Part shown: positions 49,019-58,287 of the stretch, in pieces
Position numbering within the stretch: position 1 is the stretch's first letter
Layout of the letters: each line of letters opens with the position of its first letter
Assembly: GCA_965211775.1 (NCBI GenBank)
Contig: OZ242974.1
Span: 3,348,001 to 3,412,000 of the forward strand
Reading direction: 5' to 3'
From: Thiodiazotropha sp040506975
GTDB lineage: Bacteria; Pseudomonadota; Gammaproteobacteria; Chromatiales; Chromatiaceae
Length of the DNA: 64,000 nt
Made by a program: the position numbers and the translations under genes
Notes under the pieces: generated by a model
Database searches by the model: none
What the model saw: the letters and a program-made list of their open reading frames with translations, nothing else
What the model was told of the DNA's origin: nothing

Positions 49019-50626
49019 CTAACCAGCCTTTGGCGCTGCATCCTTGATATCCTGGCTCACCTGAAGGGAAAACTTCTTGAAGTTATCCCTGAACATACCC
49101 GCAAGCTTCATTGCCTGGGCATCGTATGCCCCTTGATCCTTCCATGTGTCCCTTGGAAAAAGTACATCAACCGGAACATCCGGTACCCGAGTGGGAATTT
49201 CAACCCCGAAAATCGGGTCCTTACGCATAGGTATGTCGTCCAGTTTTCCATCCAGCACCGCATTTACCATGGCACGGGTATGAGGAATCGCCATCCGACT
49301 ACCGACGCCATAGGGCCCACCTGTCCAGCCGGTATTGATCAACCAGACCTTCGACTTGTGCTCATCGATTCGTTTACCGAGAAGTTCTGCGTAGCGCTGC
49401 GGGTGGAGCGGCATGAAAGGTGCGCCATAACAGGCGCTGAAGACAGGTGAAGGTTCGGTAACCCCTTTCTCTGTTCCAGCCACCCTGGCTGTATAGCCCG
49501 AGATAAAGTGGTACATCGCCTGAGCGGAATTGAGCCTGGAAACAGGCGGCAATACGCCAAAGGCATCTGCTGTGAGCATGATCACCGTATCCGGATGGCC
49601 ACCCACACCGTCCAGGGTAGCATTTGGAATCGCACTGATGTGATAGGCGCCACGAGTATTTTCCGTCAAGGTGCCATCATCGAGATCGAGACGACGGGAA
49701 TCTGCCATCATGGTGACATTTTCCAATATCGTGCCGAAACGCATGGTTGTCGAGAATATCTCAGGCTCATTCTCCGCCGACAGATTGATCAACTTTGCGT
49801 AGCAGCCACCCTCGAAGTTGAAAATGCCGTTATCGCTCCAACCATGTTCGTCATCACCGATCAACGTACGACTTGCATCAGCAGACAGGGTTGTCTTACC
49901 GGTTCCGCTAAGACCGAAAAAAAGTGCGGTTTTTTCGTCAGGGCCGATATTCGCCGAACAATGCATCGGTAGCACATCCTGTTGCGGCATCAGGTAGTTC
50001 ATCACACTGAATATCGATTTTTTTATCTCTCCCGCATAGCTGGTACCCCCGATCAAGACCAGTTTCTTGGAGAAATTAACAATAATGAATGTTTCGCTAA
50101 CGGTGCCGTCCACTTCTGGAATGGCGTGAAACCGGGGTACATCAATCACGGTAAAGCCCGGTACGTGATCCGCAAGCTCCTCACGCTCTGCCTGAATGAA
50201 GACATTTCTGGCAAAGATGTTATGCCATGCGTTCTCTGTAATAATCCTCACCGGCAAGCGGTAGTCGGGATCCGCCCCCGCATAGCAATCCTGCACATAG
50301 ACATCCTTGTTTTGCAGATAGGACGCCAGGCGTTTGTGCAGATTGTCGAAGGCCTCTTCCGAAATGGGCTTATTGATATCACCCCACCAGATATCCTTGC
50401 TCACTGACGGTTCATCGACAATGAATTTATCGTTCGCCGAACGGCCGGTGTGGTGCCCTGTCCTGACTACCAGGGGACCGAGATGTGATAACTGACCCTC
50501 GCGACGAAAAATCGCCTGTTCCATCAGACTCGGGGTTGGCAAGTTCCAGTAGATGTCATTCAGGTTGTACAGACCGTGGTTATCAAGACCGTATGAACTA
50601 TGGTTCACTCCTGCTGATTCACGCAT
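49019..50626 (-). CDS. pckA: Phosphoenolpyruvate carboxykinase (ATP)
   Basis: Enzyme of 535 residues interconverting oxaloacetate and PEP. The kinase-1a P-loop GLSGTGKTTLSADASRTLIGDDEHGW identifies the ATP form. Other conserved parts: VRTGHHTGRSANDKFIVDEP, SYAGEIKKSIFSVMNYLMP, HCSANIGPDEKTALFFGLSG and FGTILENV. Full length. Confidence 0.97.
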   Translation of the reverse strand: MRESAGVNHSSYGLDNHGLYNLNDIYWNLPTPSLMEQAIFRREGQLSHLGPLVVRTGHHTGRSANDKFIVDEPSVSKDIWWGDINKPISEEAFDNLHKRLASYLQNKDVYVQDCYAGADPDYRLPVRIITENAWHNIFARNVFIQAEREELADHVPGFTVIDVPRFHAIPEVDGTVSETFIIVNFSKKLVLIGGTSYAGEIKKSIFSVMNYLMPQQDVLPMHCSANIGPDEKTALFFGLSGTGKTTLSADASRTLIGDDEHGWSDNGIFNFEGGCYAKLINLSAENEPEIFSTTMRFGTILENVTMMADSRRLDLDDGTLTENTRGAYHISAIPNATLDGVGGHPDTVIMLTADAFGVLPPVSRLNSAQAMYHFISGYTARVAGTEKGVTEPSPVFSACYGAPFMPLHPQRYAELLGKRIDEHKSKVWLINTGWTGGPYGVGSRMAIPHTRAMVNAVLDGKLDDIPMRKDPIFGVEIPTRVPDVPVDVLFPRDTWKDQGAYDAQAMKLAGMFRDNFKKFSLQVSQDIKDAAPKAG

Positions 50627-50719
50627 TATCCTTAACTCCCCTATTACGTCTTAATACAGGTTTTCGACTATAGCAAGCGGGAACTCGCTTGTTCCAGTCT
50701 CCTGATGTAGTCTCCCCTC

Positions 50720-51643
50720 ATGGTCAGCCAGAAAATCAGTGCATTCAGTATACGTCGACTCAATCCGTTCAATGGCGTACTGCAGGTATTCAGCACTGAA
50801 AATGCCCGCGCATTAAGCAGCAATGGTGTTGTCTGGGAGATTCAGGTACTGAGTGATACACCGCAGGGCCTTTGGGCCAATATGCCATTCAACGGGAAGG
50901 AGTTTTATATCTTCGGACGCTGGACATCAGGCTCAGGTCTTCAGCAAGTGCCTGTTAATCCGTTATTTAATGTCCGTGATATGATCGCCTCTGCGGAACA
51001 ACTGATCACTGCACTGTCTTCAGCCATCGATGATCTCCCCTTCCCCATGGCGGATATCTATGAGCAGTGGCTACTGGATGAACAGAGTCTCGCACCTGTT
51101 GCGCTTTTGACCTCCTGTCGCGAAGCGGGTGAGATGAGTCGATGCGATAGTGCCAAGTGGATCGCCGCTGAACGGGGTGACTTCTCATTCATCTCCGCGC
51201 GATTAGTGGAAAGAGAACAGCCTAACGATGATGGTTATAATCCCCGGGTACATGCCTCGATCCTGGAGGCATTAGTCCGACACCGCGGCGGACAGCACCA
51301 CAGACGAGCCTGGTTCAAACACAACCCGGACGGTACATACAGCCCATGTAATTTGGGTGCTTCCATATTGGCTCCATGGACTTTTCCGGAGCTGCCGGTC
51401 ACGGAGGACTGGGAGGATGAGGAGACTCGCCGTTTGGTTGCCGACTATATCGCCTGGAGGGCACCGCAACTATTGCTGTTGCAAGGGCTCAGCCCGGTGA
51501 TCCGAGAACGCCTTGAGCGTATTGCCGTAAAGCAGGCTGAGGCAGTTGAGCGCCTGTGGCGACTCTACCCGGAAATACACAATAAGGACCTGTTGAATAG
51601 TGCGCGGGTTGAAGCAAAAATCCGATCTACAAACCGGAATTAA
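50720..51643 (+). CDS. Conserved hypothetical protein upstream of hemH
   Basis: Protein of 307 residues with no domain I recognise. No signal peptide or membrane helices. It starts MVSQKISAFSIRRLNPFNGVLQVFSTENARALSSNGVVWEIQVLSD and contains a Trp-rich middle (GLWANMPFN, FGRWTSGSG) and a helical C-terminus (LVADYIAWRAPQLLLLQGLSPVIRERLERIA). Its stop is 4 bases before the hemH start, which suggests coupling to haem synthesis or simply co-transcription. Codon use looks like that of its neighbours. Confidence 0.85.
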   Translation: MVSQKISAFSIRRLNPFNGVLQVFSTENARALSSNGVVWEIQVLSDTPQGLWANMPFNGKEFYIFGRWTSGSGLQQVPVNPLFNVRDMIASAEQLITALSSAIDDLPFPMADIYEQWLLDEQSLAPVALLTSCREAGEMSRCDSAKWIAAERGDFSFISARLVEREQPNDDGYNPRVHASILEALVRHRGGQHHRRAWFKHNPDGTYSPCNLGASILAPWTFPELPVTEDWEDEETRRLVADYIAWRAPQLLLLQGLSPVIRERLERIAVKQAEAVERLWRLYPEIHNKDLLNSARVEAKIRSTNRN

Positions 51644-51647
51644 GCCT

Positions 51648-52700
51648 ATGAAGTACATAAATCAGTCAGATCAGCTCAATCAACCAGATGGCGGTCTTGG
51701 GATAGTACTGGTCAACCTTGGCACACCTGATGCCCCGACAACTGTGGCGGTGCGCCGCTATCTGGCTGAATTCCTGAGCGATCCGCGCGTAGTGGCGATC
51801 CCGAAACTGATCTGGCAGATAATACTTCACGGTATCGTATTGCGGGTCAGGCCGAAAAGAAAGGCCGAGGATTACAAGCGCATCTGGACAGAGGATGGCG
51901 CACCGTTGTTGGCCATTTCCAGAAGGCAGCAGGCGGCCATCACGGAGATATTGAATTCACGTATGCGGGGAAATGTCCACGTAACCTTGGCGATGCGCTA
52001 CGGCAACCCTTCAATCGCCAGCGTGTTGCAGGAGTTGCGTCGGAAGAATACACAGCGCCTGCTGGTGTTTCCCCTCTACCCGCAGTATTCAGCCACCACC
52101 ACCGCCTCCATATTCGATGCCGTGACAGGAGAACTCCAGGGCTGGCGATGGATACCTGAAGTGCGCTTCATACAGCGTTACCATGACCATCCCGACTATA
52201 TCCGGGTATTGAGCGAGAGCATACGCAATTACCGCCAGCAGGCCGGTGAGGCAAGAAAGCTGCTGTTCTCTTTTCACGGTATCCCCGAGGACTACTACCA
52301 GGCTGGCGATCCCTATCCGGATGAGTGCCATGCCACGGCGAACCGGGTTGTGGGGCAGTTGGGGCTGGACCGGGAACAATGGCATCTGGCCTTTCAATCG
52401 CGCTTCGGCGCCCAGGAATGGGTCAAACCCTATACTATGGAGACCTTGAAGCAGTGGGGCGCCGAAGGTATAGAGAGTGTCCAGGTGGTCTGCCCCGCCT
52501 TCTCCGCCGACTGTCTGGAGACCCTTGAAGAGATCGCCGAGGAGAACCGGGATGCCTTCCTCCAGGCCGGGGGTAAAAGCTATGCTTACATACCGGCGCT
52601 GAATGACACACCGGAGCATATGAACATGCTTGCTGATCTGATCTGCAGACATGCCTCGGGATGGCCTGAAGCAGAACCGAATCCAGAGGATAGGCATTGA
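51648..52700 (+). CDS. hemH: Ferrochelatase
   Basis: Enzyme of 350 residues inserting iron into protoporphyrin IX. From ATG 51648: GIVLVNLGTPDAPTTVAVRRYLAEFLSDPRV, FPLYPQYSATTTAS, the SFHGIPEDYYQAGDPY segment with the active-site histidine, FQSRFGAQEWVKPYT, and VQVVCPAFSADCLETLEEI. The frame extends upstream to 51600 inside the previous gene, but 51648 gives the standard N-terminus. Confidence 0.97.
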   Translation: MKYINQSDQLNQPDGGLGIVLVNLGTPDAPTTVAVRRYLAEFLSDPRVVAIPKLIWQIILHGIVLRVRPKRKAEDYKRIWTEDGAPLLAISRRQQAAITEILNSRMRGNVHVTLAMRYGNPSIASVLQELRRKNTQRLLVFPLYPQYSATTTASIFDAVTGELQGWRWIPEVRFIQRYHDHPDYIRVLSESIRNYRQQAGEARKLLFSFHGIPEDYYQAGDPYPDECHATANRVVGQLGLDREQWHLAFQSRFGAQEWVKPYTMETLKQWGAEGIESVQVVCPAFSADCLETLEEIAEENRDAFLQAGGKSYAYIPALNDTPEHMNMLADLICRHASGWPEAEPNPEDRH

Positions 52701-53092
52701 TGGCGGAATATCCACACCCGGTTGATATCAAGGTACATCAGAAGAGTCGCTTCCTGGATATCGCCTTTGACGATGGCAGCCATTTCTCGCTCCCATGCGA
52801 ATACCTGCGGGTCTATTCGCCCTCCGCCGAGACGCGGGGCCACAGTCCCGCGACGGCAAAACTGGAGCGTGGCAAAGAGATGGTAAGCATCACCCTGATT
52901 GAACCTGTCGGTCAGTACGCAATCAAGATCCACTTTGATGACGGTCATAATTCAGGACTCTACGATTGGCGCTATCTCTATAATCTGGGCAAACACCATG
53001 ATGAACTTTGGCAGGCCTATCTGGATAAGCTCAAGGCAGTTGGCTATCAGCGCAACGATCCTGAGCTGGAGCCTCCGGATGTCGATGTCTGA
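52700..53092 (+). CDS. DUF971 (GBBH-like N-terminal domain) protein
   Basis: Protein of 130 residues with a DUF971/gamma-BBH-like domain: IKVHQKSRFLDIAFDDGSHFSLPCEYLRVYSPSAE and AIKIHFDDGHNSGLYDWRYLYNLGKHHDELWQAYLDKL. The cysteine/histidine pattern of the zinc-binding gamma-BBH form is not complete. The ATG overlaps the hemH TGA (TGATG), so translation is coupled. Function of the stand-alone domain is not established. Confidence 0.93.
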   Translation: MAEYPHPVDIKVHQKSRFLDIAFDDGSHFSLPCEYLRVYSPSAETRGHSPATAKLERGKEMVSITLIEPVGQYAIKIHFDDGHNSGLYDWRYLYNLGKHHDELWQAYLDKLKAVGYQRNDPELEPPDVDV

Positions 53093-53386
53093 TTCGGCAG
53101 GTGCGGCAAGTCACACCCAACGGGCAGCATGAAGTGTAATCTACTGCTTGCCGCAGCGTATCATGATCCGGCTATTTACAGGATCCTGGGCATGATGCGA
53201 TTTCAATTCGTTTGGGATTAGATGTTTGATTAATGATCTGGCTCAATCGACCATCAAATGAAGTCGTACACTCCACAGCTAAATTAGCTACACTATTCAT
53301 GTACTGCAGGGTCGCAGATCGATGCCCTGCCATTGATCCTCAGATACAACAAACGGCCCATCATAATACTGGGGGGATTTGTATTA
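53093..53386. promoter_or_regulatory. Leader region of the V-type ATPase operon
   Basis: A 294-base gap between the DUF971 gene and the first ATPase gene. It must contain the operon promoter; a GGGGGGA ribosome-binding site stands seven bases before ATG 53387. No convincing -35/-10 pair, hairpin or operator could be named. Confidence 0.35.
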
Positions 53387-53713
53387 ATGGAAGAATCACT
53401 TCAGCGCTTGCTCGATGCTGAAACCAAAGCGCAGCAAATTCACAACAAAGCCGAGGAGATGCGAGAACGCATGATCCAGGAGGCTTTGCAAGAGGCCAAG
53501 ACCAAAGAGGAACATTTCGAGGCGCGTATTCCCGAATTGCACCATAGTTTCATGGAGAAGGCGGAAAGCCGCGCTGAACAGACCATCGCGGAACTAAAAA
53601 AGCGCTTCAATGAACGCCATGCCCAACTGCGCGAATATGCCGAAGCACGTGAGGATGACGCATTGGAAGCAGCCTTCACCGTACTGATCGATCCCACGGC
53701 AGATGAAGATTGA
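53387..53713 (+). CDS. V/A-type ATPase peripheral-stalk subunit H-like (NtpF/AhaH)
   Basis: Coiled-coil protein of 108 residues from ATG 53387: MEESLQRLLDAETKAQQIHNKAEEMRERMIQEALQEAKTKEEHFEARIPELHHSFMEKAESRAEQTI. It matches the subunit H/G type that pairs with subunit E in the peripheral stalk. It is the first gene of the operon and precedes subunit C by 9 bases. Sequence similarity in this group is low, so the call rests on position, length and helical pattern. Confidence 0.75.
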   Translation: MEESLQRLLDAETKAQQIHNKAEEMRERMIQEALQEAKTKEEHFEARIPELHHSFMEKAESRAEQTIAELKKRFNERHAQLREYAEAREDDALEAAFTVLIDPTADED

Positions 53714-53722
53714 ACCGATCCG

Positions 53723-54784
53723 ATGAGTTCGAATAGGGATCAGGCCTACCTAAAAACCCGTGTCGGTGTACTCTCGGCGCGTCTGCTCGACGCCGATGAG
53801 ATCGAACGCTTGAAGCAGATGTCACTCAGACAGCTTGGCGATGCCTTCGATCTTCAGCCGATTTTTGAACAATCCACAGACAACCGGCAAAGGATCCGTT
53901 TGGTTGAACAGGCTCTGTTACAGCGGCTGATGAGTGAACTGTCGGTTCTATTGCGCCCTCTCAGCGGCCGTTCCCGCGGACTGATGCTCTATTGGCCGAG
54001 AAAGTTCGAACTCTATAACCTGAAAACACTGATCCGGGGTAAATTGAACAGCCTTGGGATGGAGGAGATCCGGGATAACCTGTATGAGATGCCGGCGAAT
54101 ATCCGCCTGCCGCACGAATCCCTGTTGCAGGCAGAAAATGTGCTCGAGATGTTGCGCCAGCTCGACCAGGGACCCTACGCCCTGATTGCCAGGCAGGCGC
54201 GTAACGTGTTTGATGAGCAGCACGAAAACTTCTCCCTGGACGCAGCCATCGATCGTCTCTACTACACCGGCATGCTGCGCCACGCCAATATTACGGACAG
54301 TATCGATAAACGCGGTCTGAAAAAGGTGATCGGCATCATGGTCGATCGGCAAAACATACTATGGCTGCTGCGCTACCGGCTGGTCTATCGCTTCGCCCCC
54401 AGTGAAGCCTACTACCTGCTGATCCCCTACGGCGGACGGCTCCAGCGTGAAAAACTGATGGAACTGGCCAACCTGGATGGGCTGGAAACCATCATCGAAC
54501 ACCTGCCCGCCCCTTTTAAGGCAATCCTCTCGAACGCCGACAGCATCACCCAGGTACGCCAGCGTCTCGATCACACCGTCTCTAACGAATTACGTAAATT
54601 GATGCACCACAGCCCCGACGCGGTGGTCTCTGCGCTCAGCTACTTGATTATTCGGGATATGGACCTGATGAAGCTCTACGCTATTATTCAGAGCAAGTTG
54701 CTGCAGATGGATGGGACAATTCTGAATGAGGCGATACCCGGCAATCCCTTGCAGATGGAAGCAACGGAGGCTAGTCATGTTTAG
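53723..54784 (+). CDS. ntpC: V/A-type ATPase subunit C (d-type)
   Basis: Central-stalk socket protein of 353 residues, helix-rich, joining the rotor to the membrane ring. Family features: YLKTRVGVLSARLLDADEIERLKQM near the start, and KKVIGIMVDRQNILWLLRYRLVYRFAPSEAYYLLIPYGG in the middle. Its stop overlaps the start of subunit I by 8 bases. Confidence 0.9.
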   Translation: MSSNRDQAYLKTRVGVLSARLLDADEIERLKQMSLRQLGDAFDLQPIFEQSTDNRQRIRLVEQALLQRLMSELSVLLRPLSGRSRGLMLYWPRKFELYNLKTLIRGKLNSLGMEEIRDNLYEMPANIRLPHESLLQAENVLEMLRQLDQGPYALIARQARNVFDEQHENFSLDAAIDRLYYTGMLRHANITDSIDKRGLKKVIGIMVDRQNILWLLRYRLVYRFAPSEAYYLLIPYGGRLQREKLMELANLDGLETIIEHLPAPFKAILSNADSITQVRQRLDHTVSNELRKLMHHSPDAVVSALSYLIIRDMDLMKLYAIIQSKLLQMDGTILNEAIPGNPLQMEATEASHV

Positions 54785-56654
54785 CCCGCTGCCGATGAAG
54801 CATATCAGCCTGCAAGTACTCACGGAGGATCTGCCAAATGCCGCGATGATTCTGGCAGGTCTCAACAGTTTCAGTCCTGACAATCGCCCCTATGCCGAAC
54901 AGGCACTGCCCGATATTCCCGGTCAACGGTTTCGCGAGTGTTATGCGCAAGCCAGGGCGCGAATGGATAAGATCGCCTCTCAAGTCGGATTCACACCCGA
55001 GGCGCTTACCGGTGAGGTCACCCCAATCTCCGAACAGGAGCTCGAAGCGGTGAACCAATGGCTGGGGAAGGCGTGGGAGAGCTGCTCCGACTTTGACGAG
55101 ACCCGCCGCCGGCAGCTGGAAGAAAGGCGCAGTATCGATCAACTGGAGACCACCCTGGCCAATTTCCGTCATCTGCATATCGATCTGGGCCAGCTTCAGG
55201 GCGACAATCAGTTTCTCAAAACCACCATCGGCATGGTCCCCCGTGCCCAGGTGAATCAACTGAAAGACGCCCTTGGACTCGATAACTACCTACTCTTTCC
55301 CTTCCACGAAAGTGAAAACGAGAGCCATGTAATCATCGCCGGCACGGGTGGCCGTGAAGGCTCTAAACTGAAATCGGTGCTTGATACCGCCGGTTTCAGA
55401 CCACTTGATATCCCACCGGAGCTGCATGCTCAGCCTGAAACCGCCAAGACCCGTCTCATGCAGCGCAGGGCATCAGTAGAAGAAGCAGCCGAATCGCTTG
55501 AACAAATTATTGCGGCCTGGGGAGAATCCTCCGACCAGGAGTTACAGAAGGCAGCACGTGTTCTCCATCTGGCAGCACCCTATGTGGCCCTGGGGGAGGC
55601 CGCCCGCCATCGGGGCAATCTGTCCCGGCTACAGGGTTGGATTCCCGCCGAGGATATTAATCTGGTGGAAATCGCTTTACGCGACAAGCTTCCCAATACC
55701 TTTGTGCTGGAGACCCGCGATCCCAAACCCGAGGAACGCGGACTGGTACCTTCGGTGATGCGGCATAACCGGCTGCTCAGGCCCTTTTCATCACTGGTGA
55801 TGCAATATGGTGTACCCCGCTATGGCGAGGTCAACCCAACCCAGCTTTTCGCCCTCACCTATATTCTGATGTTCGGCATGATGTTCGGCGATGTAGGGCA
55901 TGGCGCGGTGATCATCACAGTCACCCTGCTGCTGCGGCGCAAACTCGGAAGCTTCACCCCATTTGGCATCGCCGCCGGTCTTTCGTCTACCCTGTTCGGT
56001 TTTCTCTACGGCAGTATCTTCGGCTTTGAACATATCCTGCCTGCGCTGTGGATCGCACCACTCACCGATCCACTCTATATGCTTACCGTGGCGCTGCTCT
56101 GGGGCGTCGGTTTCATTATTTTGGTAACACTGATCAATATCTTCAATCACATGATGATAGGTGACCGAATCGGTGCTCTGTTCGGGGACAATGGCCTGCT
56201 CTCGTTGCTGCTCTATACCGGCCTACTGGGAACCGGTTACAGCTTTTACAGCACCGGCAGCGTCTCTCCGCTCTGGGGCACCCTTGCCATCCTCACCCTG
56301 ATCGGTATCTTCGCCCACAAACTGGTCGAGCAGGAAGCCGCGATCGGAGAGCGCATCCTGGTTGCCTTCATCGAGACCTTCGAGACGATTACCGGTTATG
56401 CATCAAATACCCTCTCCTTCCTGCGTGTTGCGGCCTTCAGCCTGAACCATGTGGCGTTGGCGATCGCAGTCTTCACCCTGGCCGACATGATGGGTGACAT
56501 GGGTCATTGGATTACAGTAATCCTGGGTAATATCTTTATCCTGGTCCTGGAAGGGCTGATCGTCGCCATCCAGGTATTGCGACTCGAATTCTATGAAGGT
56601 TTCTCCCGTTTCTATTCGGGAGATGGGAAGGCGTTCAAGCCGCTAACACTTTAA
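54777..56654 (+). CDS. ntpI: V/A-type ATPase membrane subunit I (a-type)
   Basis: Stator membrane subunit of 625 residues from ATG 54777 (MFSPLPMKHISLQVL). The N-terminal half is cytoplasmic and coiled-coil rich. The C-terminal half has about seven to eight membrane segments (LTYILMFGMMFGDVGHGAVII, IFGFEHILPALW, TVALLWGVGFIILVTLIN). The essential arginine of ion transport lies in ASNTLSFLRVAAFSLNHVALA. An IS1595 element separates it from subunit K, the next gene of the operon. Confidence 0.95.
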   Translation: MFSPLPMKHISLQVLTEDLPNAAMILAGLNSFSPDNRPYAEQALPDIPGQRFRECYAQARARMDKIASQVGFTPEALTGEVTPISEQELEAVNQWLGKAWESCSDFDETRRRQLEERRSIDQLETTLANFRHLHIDLGQLQGDNQFLKTTIGMVPRAQVNQLKDALGLDNYLLFPFHESENESHVIIAGTGGREGSKLKSVLDTAGFRPLDIPPELHAQPETAKTRLMQRRASVEEAAESLEQIIAAWGESSDQELQKAARVLHLAAPYVALGEAARHRGNLSRLQGWIPAEDINLVEIALRDKLPNTFVLETRDPKPEERGLVPSVMRHNRLLRPFSSLVMQYGVPRYGEVNPTQLFALTYILMFGMMFGDVGHGAVIITVTLLLRRKLGSFTPFGIAAGLSSTLFGFLYGSIFGFEHILPALWIAPLTDPLYMLTVALLWGVGFIILVTLINIFNHMMIGDRIGALFGDNGLLSLLLYTGLLGTGYSFYSTGSVSPLWGTLAILTLIGIFAHKLVEQEAAIGERILVAFIETFETITGYASNTLSFLRVAAFSLNHVALAIAVFTLADMMGDMGHWITVILGNIFILVLEGLIVAIQVLRLEFYEGFSRFYSGDGKAFKPLTL

Positions 56655-56660
56655 CTTAAG

Positions 56661-56779
56661 AGTTTTGAGCTATGAGTTTTTAGTTATAAGTTATCAACGG
56701 GCAGCAATGTCGCACGTTACTGCATGTGAGTTACTTCAAACAGGCGTGAGCGAAGCGAACACATCAACTCAAAACTTAT
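56661..56779. repeat. Inverted-repeat element split by IS1595 copy 2 (left part)
   Basis: GAGTTTTTAGTTATAAGTT at about 56679-56697 is inverted on the far side of the IS (GAGTTTTTAATTATAAGTTT on the minus strand at about 57809-57828). The sequence between contains further AACTCAAAACTTAT-type repeats. It looks like a MITE-like palindromic unit of about 150 bases, into which IS1595 later inserted. Confidence 0.55.
56772..56779. repeat. Target-site duplication AAACTTAT of IS1595 copy 2 (left)
   Basis: AAACTTAT at 56772-56779 is repeated exactly at 57809-57816, on the far side of the element. Confidence 0.93.
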
Positions 56780-57808
56780 CCTAATTACCCCTAAACCTCA
56801 GCCATTCTCAAGAGGCGATATGGCATAGGTGGAGTGCGAAGAGCGGCAAAAAGCAATCGTTCAATCATGGCGGGTAAATCGAAACGGCGGTTAAACCGAT
56901 ATTCGAACTCAGCAAGATAACGCGACACATGTTTATCTCGAATCGCATGAAAAGTACCCAACAGACTGTTTTTGACATTACCCAGCATCGTGTTTACCCA
57001 TTTGAAGCACGAATACTGGACACTTTGGCGCCCACCACCCGTCACCATGGGGTTATGATGGCAATCAGAGGTTGTCACGCCACTAAAGCACCAAAGCCCA
57101 TCGGTAAAGACTTCGCTGCCAGGCATCAAGCAGGAGCGGGCGTAGCGGGCGATTTCACGTTTGCGGAAGCCCCTTACACGACGCAGTTGAATTTTCATGG
57201 GCCTGCCGTCCCGCGTCGTCTCAACAGCAGCTACGAAAGGGATTTTGTTGCGCGACCCACGACCACGCTTACCGGCTTGCTCGCCTCCGAGATAAGCATC
57301 ATCCAATTCGATGCGACCGGCCAGTTTTTTTCCACGCTCACGTTCCATCATCACCTGCATCAACTTATGCTTGAGTCGCCAGGCCGTATTGTAGTTCACC
57401 CCGATTTCGCGGGAAAGTTGCAGCGCCGAGATACTTTTCTTGCGTTGGGTCAACAGATAGATCGCAAGAAACCACGTTCTCAGCGGCAGCTTGGTGCCAT
57501 GGAAGATGCTGCCGGCGGTCAGGGAAGTCTGATGATGGCACTTGTGACATTGATATATCTGACGCTTTTTGAGTTCACAGCCTGTTGTGTTGCCGCACTC
57601 AGGGCAGACATAGCCCGTCGGCCAGCGCAAATCATACAATGCCTGTCGACACTGATCCTCGGTCCCATATTGTTCCAGAAAATCGTGCAAACCAAGACCT
57701 TTTTGAAATTGAATAGTATTTCTCGGCATGATGAAATCCTCTTTTATTCAGTAGGTTCCATTATGCTTGCACCACAGGCTCAATAGCTGAGCCTCATGAG
57801 TAATCAGG
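56780..57808 (-). mobile_element. IS1595-family insertion sequence, copy 2, in the ATPase operon
   Basis: A complete element of 1029 bases, the same length as copy 1, inserted between ntpI and ntpK in the opposite orientation to the operon. Its left end reads CCTAATTACCCC, one base different from copy 1; the right end is GAGTAATCAGG. The 8-bp duplication is perfect, so the insertion is recent. Confidence 0.95.
56791..57729 (-). CDS. IS1595-family transposase (copy 2)
   Basis: Intact 312-residue transposase, identical to copy 1 except for an Ala-to-Ser change (VTTADC to VTTSDC). Zinc ribbon, helix-turn-helix and ISXO2-like DDE domain are all kept, so it is probably active. Confidence 0.95.
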   Translation of the reverse strand: MPRNTIQFQKGLGLHDFLEQYGTEDQCRQALYDLRWPTGYVCPECGNTTGCELKKRQIYQCHKCHHQTSLTAGSIFHGTKLPLRTWFLAIYLLTQRKKSISALQLSREIGVNYNTAWRLKHKLMQVMMERERGKKLAGRIELDDAYLGGEQAGKRGRGSRNKIPFVAAVETTRDGRPMKIQLRRVRGFRKREIARYARSCLMPGSEVFTDGLWCFSGVTTSDCHHNPMVTGGGRQSVQYSCFKWVNTMLGNVKNSLLGTFHAIRDKHVSRYLAEFEYRFNRRFDLPAMIERLLFAALRTPPMPYRLLRMAEV

Positions 57809-57816
57809 AAACTTAT
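57809..57816. repeat. Target-site duplication AAACTTAT of IS1595 copy 2 (right)
   Basis: Right-hand copy of the 8-base duplication matching 56772-56779. Confidence 0.93.
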
Positions 57817-57847
57817 AATTAAAAACTCAACATAATAGGAGATCAAT

Positions 57848-58285
57848 ATGTACTGGCTTATTGCAGTAATGACCCTGGGTATCGCCGGCCTCATCATCAC
57901 CGGCGTTATCATGGAGATGCAGCCTGCCAAGATCAGCAGACCGTGGTTCAAACCGACTATCGGTATCAATCTACTGGTCTTTGTGGTCGCCCAGGCGGCA
58001 CTGATCTTCATGGGAGCCAACGAGGTCATGGCGGCCACCGAGGCTGCAGAAGCGGGTGGCGAGATATCGATTGGCCTCGGCCTTGGCATCATCGGTGTCG
58101 GTATACCGACTGCCCTCAGCACTATCGGTGCAGGTATCGCGGTGGGACCCATCGGCGCCGCGTCACTGGCTGTGCTGGCGGAGAAACCGGAGATCTTCGG
58201 ACGCACGTTGATCTATCTCGGCCTGGCTGAGGGTATTGCCATCTACGGACTGGTGATGAGTATTCTGTTGTTGGATAAGATCTGA
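57848..58285 (+). CDS. ntpK: V/A-type ATPase rotor subunit K (proteolipid)
   Basis: Membrane rotor protein of 145 residues with four hydrophobic helices: about 3-22, 38-57, 73-107 and 119-142. The ion-carrying glutamate is Glu128 in LGLAEGIAIYGL. The first hairpin has Gln49 at about the equivalent place (VVAQAALI) and no second carboxylate, as in duplicated V-type K subunits. The segment AGIAVGPIG has Val where Na+-binding homologues carry Gln (GIAQG), which hints at proton specificity, but this is inference. An AATAGGAG ribosome-binding site precedes the ATG. Confidence 0.93.
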   Translation: MYWLIAVMTLGIAGLIITGVIMEMQPAKISRPWFKPTIGINLLVFVVAQAALIFMGANEVMAATEAAEAGGEISIGLGLGIIGVGIPTALSTIGAGIAVGPIGAASLAVLAEKPEIFGRTLIYLGLAEGIAIYGLVMSILLLDKI

Positions 58286-58287
58286 AA

